Notes under the pieces: model-generated
The model's database searches: none
What the model was told of the DNA's origin: nothing
The model's input: the letters and a program-made list of their open reading frames with translations, nothing else
Source of the DNA: CAVYPR01 sp052145775
GTDB taxonomy: Bacteria; Actinomycetota; Acidimicrobiia; Acidimicrobiales; RAAP-2
Reading direction: 5' to 3'
DNA: 5,345 bases
Assembly: GCA_052145775.1 (NCBI GenBank)
Contig: JBKQNY010000135.1
Coordinates: forward strand, 1 to 5,345
Translations under genes and position numbers: made by a program
In this document: piece by piece, positions 1 through 4,582 of the stretch
Layout: every line of letters starts with the position of its first letter
Position numbering within the stretch: position 1 is the stretch's first letter

Positions 1-59
1 TCACCTTGGAAGTGCCCTTCTTGTTCGGGTTGCTGTGGCTTCGACACCAACAGTTTCCC

Positions 60-608
60 CTACTCGAAGGGCTTTTCCGCGGACGCGGGTCGGTCAGTTC
101 GTGCGGCCTCGTGAATGGTCCGGGCTAACAGGTCAGGATCGTCAACACCTGGTCCCCGTAAGTGCGCTCTTCGGACATAGGCGGACAATGCCGCGAACAG
201 AAGTCGGATTAGAAGAAGCGTAAGTCCGTACACAACAGCGGCCATGCGTTGCCAGGCCGTTGTCTTTTCAATTGCCTCAGCGACGAGTCTCGTTGGAAAC
301 GGCAGGAACGCGACCACCAGCAGGAAGAGCAAATTGAGTCGAAGAAAGATTCGATCAACGCGATCGAGACCGTCCGTGAGGCCGTGATGGGCGATCCAAG
401 CCCCGCCGATCGTGAGGAAGCTGACGACATAGGCAACATAGGACGGCCACCCACGCAAAAACTGGTCGGTTGGTGAACCGGGCGGACGGATAGCGACATC
501 CAGCACGAGCAACGTGATGGCTATGGCCAGAACGCCGTCGCTGAACGCCTCCATCCTGCCCTTTCCCAGAGTGACAGTGGATTTGGGTGTTGTCTCCTCG
601 TCAGCCAC
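60..608 (-). CDS. TMEM175-family (DUF1211) membrane protein, short form
   Basis: Predicted integral membrane protein of 182 residues. The N-terminus carries the family signature R-x-x-x-F-S-D (R18, F22, S23, D24) leading straight into helix 1 (EAFSDGVLAIAITLLVLDV). Further hydrophobic stretches lie at roughly 50-74, 84-108 and 115-143, the second ending in WIAHH. Known members are six-helix potassium-permeable channels of about 200 residues (established for bacterial and lysosomal TMEM175). Here the chain ends in a charged tail (about 145-182) after only about four helices, so the usual last two are absent; neither other frame downstream encodes a hydrophobic continuation. The start is GTG at 606-608, fixed by a GGGAGGG ribosome site five bases upstream; the stop is TAG. 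It lies 164 bases downstream of the ABM gene on the same strand and may share its transcript. Family assignment is firm; channel activity is inference, given the missing helices. Confidence 0.88.
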   Translation of the reverse strand: MADEETTPKSTVTLGKGRMEAFSDGVLAIAITLLVLDVAIRPPGSPTDQFLRGWPSYVAYVVSFLTIGGAWIAHHGLTDGLDRVDRIFLRLNLLFLLVVAFLPFPTRLVAEAIEKTTAWQRMAAVVYGLTLLLIRLLFAALSAYVRRAHLRGPGVDDPDLLARTIHEAARTDRPASAEKPFE

Positions 609-639
609 GGTTGCCCTCCCGTTGGCGACGGTAGCAACC
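609..639 (-). promoter_or_regulatory. Ribosome site of the TMEM175 gene inside an inverted repeat
   Basis: On the minus strand GGGAGGG (614-620) sits five bases before the GTG start and decides it. The flanks GGTTGC (609-614) and GCAACC (634-639) are perfect complements, so the mRNA leader could fold with most of the ribosome site in the loop. The ribosome site is clear; a regulatory role for the fold is only a possibility. Confidence 0.55.
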
Positions 640-658
640 CCGTCCGCAGCGTGCCGAA

Positions 659-677
659 GCCCGGTCGGTGTCCGGGT
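659..677. other. Small GC hairpin between the ABM and TMEM175 genes
   Basis: CCCGG (660-664) and CCGGG (672-676) pair around a seven-base loop, with a possible closing G-U pair. It lies downstream of the ABM stop and upstream of the TMEM175 start. There is no T-tract, so it could be a processing or weak termination structure or simply chance in GC-rich DNA. The rest of 640-772 shows no gene I can support. Confidence 0.22.
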
Positions 678-772
678 GCCCCACTGCTCCGGGCGGAAGT
701 TCGGCCAACCTGCCCCAGAACGCCTGGGACCGGGTCAGAGCAGTAGTGGAAATGACGAGCGGCACCTTTGCG

Positions 773-1081
773 CTAGGAGAGCCCCTTGCCTCCGACCGGA
801 TAGAGTCGAACGCTCCTGGGAGCTTCGGCCACAAGCGAGGGCATGTCCTTTGCCCATTCGGCGATTACAGGGCTACTGCGAGCTTCCTCCCACTCGGTTT
901 CACTCGACCACACTTCGGTGAGATACACGACATCGTCATCCACTGCAGACTTGCAAACGATCATCAACTCGCATGCGGGATTCTCCCGTTGAATCTCCAC
1001 CGATTCGATGAACTTGCTGGCAAGCCGATCTGCGTTGCCGCGGGTCGCAACGAGTTTCGTGTGCTGCGCAAACCGCTCCAC
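773..1081 (-). CDS. ABM-fold protein (putative quinol/antibiotic biosynthesis monooxygenase)
   Basis: 102-residue soluble protein, the usual length for the single-domain antibiotic biosynthesis monooxygenase (ABM) superfamily, dimeric ferredoxin-like folds that include cofactor-free quinol monooxygenases such as YgiN. The pattern fits: an N-terminal strand (HTKLVATRGNADRLASKFIE), a middle strand, then the typical VVYLTEVWSSETEWEEARSS block (about 51-70), a helix (SPVIAEWAKDMPSLV) and a last strand (SVRLYPV). The start is GTG at 1079-1081, six bases after a GGGG ribosome-site core on the minus strand (1088-1091); an in-frame TGA at 1124-1126 limits any extension. The stop is TAG at 773-775. 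No cofactor motif is visible, as expected for the family. The substrate cannot be deduced; many members act in quinone detoxification or have unknown roles. The TMEM175 gene follows downstream on the same strand. Confidence 0.82.
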   Translation of the reverse strand: MERFAQHTKLVATRGNADRLASKFIESVEIQRENPACELMIVCKSAVDDDVVYLTEVWSSETEWEEARSSPVIAEWAKDMPSLVAEAPRSVRLYPVGGKGLS

Positions 1082-1147
1082 CGCCGTCCCCTTTCTTCGA
1101 CTGGATGACGCTCGAACAGTTTGTCAGGAGAGTGATCCGGGGGTAAT

Positions 1148-1160
1148 CCCGAGCGTCGGG
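1148..1160. other. Small hairpin upstream of the ABM gene
   Basis: CCCGA and TCGGG pair around a three-base loop. It lies 67 bases upstream of the ABM start and downstream of the YihY remnant read on the minus strand. It may be a leftover terminator of the remnant or chance. I see no convincing promoter for the ABM gene in 1082-1225; a CTGACA on the minus strand (1122-1127) has no good -10 partner. Confidence 0.22.
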
Positions 1161-1225
1161 AGTGGGACACCCCAGCGAACCCACCGCCCACCTCGAAGGT
1201 GCCCGTGAGAGTGACCATTTGCAAC

Positions 1226-1437
1226 CGCCTCTAAGAAGCCGTAGACCGGCTCGCTGTGGCGCAACTCGTGACCCTGGTGGAAGGAGCCGAGGAGCTGGAG
1301 CGCGGTCCAGCCGGCCCCGCCCACGAACTCGCCCGCCGGCAGGGTCCCGGGGCCTACTTCCTAGGGGTGAGTACCCGAAAAGCCACGAGATAAAGGCCGA
1401 CGTTGATGACCAGCGACAGGACGAGCAACCGTTCGGA
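1226..1437 (-). pseudogene. C-terminal fragment of a YihY/BrkB-family membrane protein, frameshifted
   Basis: Two adjacent minus-strand frames together resemble the last transmembrane part of YihY/BrkB (formerly 'ribonuclease BN-like') inner-membrane proteins. The first piece (1357-1437) reads SERLLVLSL followed by LVINVGLYLVAFRVLTPRK and hits TAG at 1354-1356. Shifting frame, the second piece (1226-1357) continues with GPGTLPAGEFVGGAGW, then TALQLLGSF, HELRHSEPVYGFLEA, which matches the family's 'LLPGALLAGVGW...LQ.LGSY...L.HAS.VYGFF' region as I remember it. The shift falls at the expected link between 'LTPR' and 'LPG'. The N-terminal two thirds and the true C-terminus are absent. No start or ribosome site is present, so it is a dead remnant. 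It abuts a hemerythrin fragment on the opposite strand within about ten bases, indicating a rearrangement. Assignment is by motif memory only. Confidence 0.62.
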
Positions 1438-1445
1438 ACCGGATC

Positions 1446-1770
1446 CATGAGCAGGCGCTGGTGCAGCAGCTGGTCAAGGATTTCGAGGCGGCGGACCCGG
1501 ACAGCTTGGTGTTCGACACCCTCTTCCAGATGCTGCGCCTCGCGGCACGCACCCACATGGAGCAGGGGGTGAGCACCTTGTTCCCCCTGCTGGAGCGCTA
1601 CGCCGACCGCTTCGACCGCTCGAGGATGGGGAGCAGCTACCGCACGGCCAAGGCCGTCGCGCCGACCCACCCGCATCCATCCGCCCCGCACTCCCCCGGC
1701 CAGCACCGTGACGAGTCGGGTGATGGCCGCCATCGAGCGGTTTCGGGACTCGCTGGCCCGGACACGGTAG
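1446..1770 (+). pseudogene. C-terminal half of a hemerythrin HHE domain protein, frameshifted
   Basis: The plus-strand reading beginning HEQALVQQLVKDFEAADPDS and continuing RLAARTHMEQGVSTLFPLLE matches the second helix pair of HHE cation-binding (hemerythrin-like) proteins, where the first histidine and the H-x-E stretch before LFP are iron-ligand positions. The characteristic tail follows: SYRTAKAVAPTHPHPSAP. At a run of five C (1693-1697) the frame changes, and the expected ending (PASTVTSRVMAAIERFRDSLARTR, stop TAG 1768-1770) is found in the next frame, so one extra base has entered. The N-terminal half (first HHE helix pair) is missing and replaced by YihY-derived DNA in opposite orientation. 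No ribosome site precedes it; a GTG at 1461 is the only in-frame start. Intact relatives are about 160-190 residues and bind di-iron/oxygen or NO. This copy is judged non-functional. Confidence 0.68.
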
Positions 1771-1858
1771 GTGCCGAGCGAAGCCTCACGATCTCCATCG
1801 TCCTCGGCGGGGAGGTCCGTCAACGGGGTCGGGGCTCGAGGCGGGCCCGAACCGGGAA

Positions 1859-1889
1859 CCCAGATCGCCCATTCTGGCGCCGATCTGGG
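1859..1889. terminator. Strong 9-bp inverted repeat, possible terminator or operator
   Basis: CCCAGATCG (1859-1867) and CGATCTGGG (1881-1889) are perfect complements separated by 13 bases, and the loop itself can pair CCA with TGG. It lies 89 bases after the hemerythrin remnant stop. Neither side has a T-tract, so a classic intrinsic terminator is not shown; a protein-binding dyad or relic of a mobile element end is also possible. Confidence 0.4.
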
Positions 1890-1957
1890 ACGTCCTTCCA
1901 GGTCACGACGCCCAACGCCGGAGAAGGACACGACCAAGTTCTCCTTCGGTGACCCCG

Positions 1958-1988
1958 TAGACAACCCCTAGGGGGCACCAGTTACACT
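1958..1988 (+). promoter_or_regulatory. Candidate promoter with palindrome in its spacer
   Basis: A -35-like TAGACA (1958-1963) and a -10-like TACACT (1983-1988) are 19 bases apart, and the perfect palindrome CCCCTAGGGG (1965-1974) fills much of the spacer. This arrangement would place the transcript start near 1995 with a leader of about 115 bases for the lipoprotein gene. A long spacer containing a dyad recalls MerR-type promoters, but no regulator is encoded here and the boxes are imperfect. Confidence 0.3.
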
Positions 1989-2093
1989 CGTCGTAAACGC
2001 GACGTGGCGTACTAATTCTGGCTGCAGGCATCGGACCTCTAGATTCTTCGGACCGCTACGTCGATAGCTCAGCAGCCGTTGCGGGGTGGGGTT

Positions 2094-2098
2094 GGAGG
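2094..2098 (+). promoter_or_regulatory. Ribosome site choosing the GTG start of the lipoprotein gene
   Basis: GGAGG lies ten bases before GTG at 2109. The alternative in-frame ATG at 2121 has GGGGGAGG directly touching it, too close to work normally, so the GTG is preferred. An in-frame TAG at 2103-2105 rules out any earlier start. Confidence 0.5.
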
Positions 2099-2108
2099 CG
2101 CCTAGGGC

Positions 2109-3560
2109 GTGCGGGGGAGGATGCGAGATCGCCGGCTGGGCGGGTTCGGGGGACGTGACGCGTCGACCCGGCGGCGACGCCGTGCTCTACTCGGGTTGGC
2201 GACGCTGGTTGTCGGGGCGATGGCGCTGAGCGCTTGCACAGCATCGCCGCGCTCGGCCACCGGATCTTCGGTGTCGATCGTCGGAGCACCGAGTCTGCGG
2301 GCCGAGGCGACGAGCGTCGCGGGGACGCTGTCGGGACCCCGCTCGGTGGGGTCCGAAAAGTCAGAGTCCGGGACGACAAACTCCGGGTCAAGCACCCCGA
2401 GGGCGCCGCGGACAGCCCACACCTACGCCACCTTCGGTGGCGTCGACCAGAGCCTGGGCTTGGATATCCCGGGGGTGCCGACCACCACCACGGTGACCAC
2501 CGCGACAATGGTGGTCCACCGCAACAGCCTCGTGACGCTGGTGGCCATCGTCACATCCCCGATCCCTCTGACAGGGACGGTCAGCTTCTCCGACAACGGC
2601 GTCCCCATCCCCGGCTGCCAGGACGTCCCGTTGTCGGCGACACCGCCGTACGTGGCCGACTGCACAGTGATCTTCAGCACAGCCGGCTCTCAGCTGATCG
2701 TCGCCACGTACTCGGGCTCCGTCATCGCCATGGCGTCCGTGTCGCTTCCGCTCACACTCGTCGTGGTCGCCCCCACAATCCCGCGCGGCTACTGGCTGGT
2801 GGCGACCGACGGCGGCGTGTTCACCTTCGGAGAAGCCCAGTTCTGGGGCTCGATGGGGAACCGACCGATCAACAAGCCGGTGGTCGGGATGGCGGTCACC
2901 CCCGACAGCAGGGGCTACTGGCTGGTGGCGTCCGACGGCGGGGTGTTCGCCTTCGGGGACGCCCAGTTCTACGGCTCGATGGGGAACACACCGCTCAACG
3001 AGCCCATCGTCGGGATCGCGGCCACGGCCAACGGCGGGGGGTACTGGCTCGTGGCCTCCGACGGCGGCATGTTCGCCTTCGGGAACGCAAAATTCTACGG
3101 TTCGATGGGGGGCAAGCACCTCGATCAGCCCATCACCAGCATGGCACCCACCCCCGACGGCAAGGGCTACTGGCTGGTGGCCACCGACGGCGGGGTGTTC
3201 GCCTTCGGGGACGCCCAGTTCTACGGCTCGATGGGGGGCCTGCACATCAACAAGCCCGTGGTGGGGATGGCACCGACACCGAACGGCGACGGGTACTGGC
3301 TCGACGCCTCCGACGGCGGGGTGTTCACCTTCGGGGCCGGCCAATTCTGGGGCTCGATGGGCGGCACGCCGCTCCGACAACCCATGGTGGGTATGGCCCC
3401 CACCCCCACCAGCGGTGGGTACTGGCTCGACGCCTCCGACGGCGGGGTGTTCACCTTCGGGGACGCCGCCTTCTACGGCTCGATGGGGGGCCGGTGGCTC
3501 AACAAGCCCATGGTGGGCATGGCCACCATGCGGACAGGCTTCCCCACATTCAAGAGGTGA
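2109..3560 (+). CDS. Putative lipoprotein with Ig-like domain and six 42-residue GYWLVASDGG repeats
   Basis: 483-residue exported protein of unknown function. Residues 1-43: basic n-region (five consecutive Arg at 21-25), hydrophobic core ALLGLATLVVGAMA and lipobox L40-S-A-C43, suggesting lipidation at C43; the Arg cluster leaves Tat export possible. Residues 44-123: Ser/Thr/Gly-rich linker. Residues about 124-218: a bacterial Ig-like domain (TGTVSFSDNGVPIPGC then a G-x-x-x-I-x-A-T-Y-S-G strand) with C170 and C185 able to form a disulfide. Residues 227-483: six repeats starting at 227, 269, 311, 353, 395 and 437, consensus GYWLVASDGGVFAFGDAQFYGSMGG followed by KPVVGMAPTP, likely beta-propeller-like blades. 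Such repeats recur in Acidimicrobiia surface proteins, usually attached to other domains. A role in surface binding or adhesion is inference. GTG start; 479 residues if ATG 2121 is used. It stands alone, with 262 bases before the next gene. Confidence 0.85.
   Translation: MRGRMRDRRLGGFGGRDASTRRRRRALLGLATLVVGAMALSACTASPRSATGSSVSIVGAPSLRAEATSVAGTLSGPRSVGSEKSESGTTNSGSSTPRAPRTAHTYATFGGVDQSLGLDIPGVPTTTTVTTATMVVHRNSLVTLVAIVTSPIPLTGTVSFSDNGVPIPGCQDVPLSATPPYVADCTVIFSTAGSQLIVATYSGSVIAMASVSLPLTLVVVAPTIPRGYWLVATDGGVFTFGEAQFWGSMGNRPINKPVVGMAVTPDSRGYWLVASDGGVFAFGDAQFYGSMGNTPLNEPIVGIAATANGGGYWLVASDGGMFAFGNAKFYGSMGGKHLDQPITSMAPTPDGKGYWLVATDGGVFAFGDAQFYGSMGGLHINKPVVGMAPTPNGDGYWLDASDGGVFTFGAGQFWGSMGGTPLRQPMVGMAPTPTSGGYWLDASDGGVFTFGDAAFYGSMGGRWLNKPMVGMATMRTGFPTFKR
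2787..3560 (+). repeat. Six in-frame 126-bp tandem repeats inside the lipoprotein gene
   Basis: Units begin at 2787, 2913, 3039, 3165, 3291 and 3417, each exactly 126 bases, the last running on into a short unique tail. Divergence is uneven: units 2 and 4 share 53 identical bases (2932-2984 and 3184-3236), and units 5 and 6 share 46 identical bases (3291-3336 and 3417-3462), while unit 3 is the most divergent. This suggests recent duplication or conversion between particular units. Confidence 0.95.
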
Positions 3561-3573
3561 CGGCTCCCGTCGC
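3557..3573. terminator. Hairpin over the lipoprotein stop codon
   Basis: GACGG (3559-3563) pairs with CCGTC (3567-3571) around a three-base loop, extendable by one G-U and one G-C pair, and includes the last bases of the TGA stop. There is no T-tract, so termination is uncertain. The following 3574-3720 shows no gene or clear signal. Confidence 0.28.
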
Positions 3574-3727
3574 GCCGCTCCGCAGGCGGGCCACCGGGAG
3601 AGGGCTGCCGTGGCAAGGTCAGCCCCGGTCGACCAACAACGCCGGAGCGGCCGTGCCCTTGTAGGCCGGGCGCACCGGAGCATGCGGCCATCACGCAGCC
3701 CGGGGTTGCCACCTGGCCCCGAGCCGT

Positions 3728-3750
3728 GGACATTGTCCTGCACTTATCAT
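3728..3750 (+). promoter_or_regulatory. Weak promoter/operator candidate for the DUF899 gene
   Basis: TATCAT (3745-3750) resembles a -10 box about 70 bases before the DUF899 start, but no good -35 lies 16-19 bases upstream. Directly upstream is the dyad GGACA-T-TGTCC (3728-3738), in the place an activator or repressor could bind. Both are short and could be chance. Confidence 0.25.
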
Positions 3751-3809
3751 GAGGCCCAGGGGCCGCGTGCTCGTGTACCGGCCGTGGCGGGGTCCGCATC
3801 ACCAGGCTT

Positions 3810-3815
3810 GGAGGT
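3810..3815 (+). promoter_or_regulatory. Ribosome site choosing the DUF899 start
   Basis: GGAGGT lies seven bases before ATG 3823, ideal spacing. The reading frame is open back to 3415, overlapping the lipoprotein gene, but that upstream part has Pro/Arg/Ser-rich shadow composition; this site marks the real start. A second ATG at 3832 is less well spaced. Confidence 0.8.
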
Positions 3816-3822
3816 GGCTCAC

Positions 3823-4452
3823 ATGGTCAGCATGCCGAGTGTCGTGTCGGCGGAGGAATGGCAGAAGGAACGTGACGACCTGCTCCTTGCGGAGAAGGAA
3901 GCCACCCGCCGTCTCGACGCCATTGCCGCCCAACGGCGCCGCCTCCCGATGGTCCACTTCGACAACGAGAAGTACCTCTTCGCAACCACCGAGGGACCGA
4001 AGCGGTTGTCGGACTTCTTTGAGGGCCGCCAGCAGCTGGCCGTCTACCAGTTCATGGACAACGGCCCGGACGCCTTCTGCCCAGGCTGCACCCACTTCAC
4101 CTCCAACGTGGCCGCCCTGACGACGCTGGCCGACGAGGGGCTCAGCTGGCGGACCGTGTCGAACATGCCGCTGGCCCAGATGGAGTGCTACTGGGCCCGC
4201 CAGGGCTGGGTCGTGCCGTTCGGGTCCTCGCATGGCACCTCGTTCGCCGAAGACTGCGGGGCGAACCAGGGTTTCATGCTCAACCTCTTCTTCTCCGACG
4301 GCGAGCAGGTGTATCGCACCTACGCCACCAACGGCCGGGGCGTTGACCGGCTGCTGTTCGTCAACAACATGCTCGACCTCGCTCCCTACGGCCGTCAGGA
4401 GGAGTGGGAGGACTCGCCCCCCGGCTGGCCCCAGCACCCCACGTACGGCTGA
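3823..4452 (+). CDS. DUF899 thioredoxin-like protein
   Basis: 209-residue cytosolic protein (no signal peptide or membrane segment) of the DUF899 family, which belongs to the thioredoxin-like fold group; its biochemical role is not established. Visible features: an N-terminal helix typical of the family (SAEEWQKERDDLLLAEKEAT, about 9-28) followed by RLDAIAAQRRRLPMV; the YLF...EGPKRLSDFFEGRQQLAVYQFM strand-turn region (about 51-78); and CPGC at 86-89 (FCPGCTHFTSNVAAL), placed where thioredoxins have their active-site CxxC. A further cysteine sits in the ECYWAR stretch and one in EDCGANQG. The C-terminal part (VYRTYATNGRGVDRLL...LDLAPYGRQEEWEDSP) is also characteristic. A redox or peroxidase-like function is inference from the fold and CxxC. 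Monocistronic by appearance; convergent with gcvPB, whose stop lies 130 bases away. Confidence 0.88.
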   Translation: MVSMPSVVSAEEWQKERDDLLLAEKEATRRLDAIAAQRRRLPMVHFDNEKYLFATTEGPKRLSDFFEGRQQLAVYQFMDNGPDAFCPGCTHFTSNVAALTTLADEGLSWRTVSNMPLAQMECYWARQGWVVPFGSSHGTSFAEDCGANQGFMLNLFFSDGEQVYRTYATNGRGVDRLLFVNNMLDLAPYGRQEEWEDSPPGWPQHPTYG

Positions 4453-4542
4453 CGTAGGGAGGTCGCGGCAGCCCGTGACCCGCACGGTGCCGTGGTCGCT
4501 TGGCGTCACCCATGGGTGCAGAGAACCAAGGTCTCTTCGCCA

Positions 4543-4560
4543 GGCGCCCTGAAGGGCGCC
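4543..4560. terminator. Hairpin between convergent DUF899 and gcvPB genes
   Basis: GGCGCCC (4543-4549) and GGGCGCC (4554-4560) form a perfect seven-pair GC stem with a TGAA tetraloop, 90 bases after the DUF899 stop and 22 bases past the gcvPB stop. Its position between two converging genes fits a bidirectional terminator, although no T-tract follows on either strand, as is common in actinobacteria. Confidence 0.5.
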
Positions 4561-4582
4561 GCGGCCGTCCAGCCGCTCGAGG

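Larger units (their letters stand above)
1771..2108. other. Intergenic region with no supportable gene
   Basis: Short readings in several frames cross this stretch but none has a ribosome site, recognisable motif or protein-like composition; they are Arg/Pro/Ser-rich GC artefacts. It holds the 1859-1889 hairpin and the candidate promoter at 1958-1988 described separately, plus a small hairpin CGTCG/CGACG (1989-2004) with a six-base loop and a TCGGACC direct repeat near 2031-2054. Confidence 0.6.

Noticed and set aside
1..59. Possible gene end or tRNA at the left edge
   Set aside because: No cloverleaf, stop-aligned frame or motif can be supported in the 59 bases after the TMEM175 stop.
601..834. 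77-codon minus-strand reading between and over the ABM and TMEM175 genes
   Set aside because: Overlaps the ABM 3' end and TMEM175 start out of frame and shows no recognisable motif.
936..1964. 342-codon minus-strand reading across the two pseudogenes
   Set aside because: It overlaps ABM and both remnants out of frame, has no family motif, and its length comes from GC-driven lack of stops.
2787..3560. CRISPR array or satellite-type repeat
   Set aside because: The 126-base units are contiguous, in frame and conserved at protein level, so they are coding domain repeats.
2234..3664. 476-codon plus-strand reading in another frame over the same region
   Set aside because: Arg/His/Gly-rich shadow of the true frame; the true frame has signal peptide, lipobox, Ig-like domain and repeats.
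2388..3743. 451-codon open reading frame on the minus strand opposite the lipoprotein gene
   Set aside because: It mirrors the repeats in a GC-rich region where stops are rare; its product is a His/Gly/Ala/Pro/Arg-rich periodic chain without motifs, and no ribosome site was seen.
3415..3822. N-terminal extension of the DUF899 protein overlapping the lipoprotein gene
   Set aside because: Composition is Pro/Arg/Ser-rich shadow, and an ideal GGAGGT site precedes ATG 3823, where family similarity begins.
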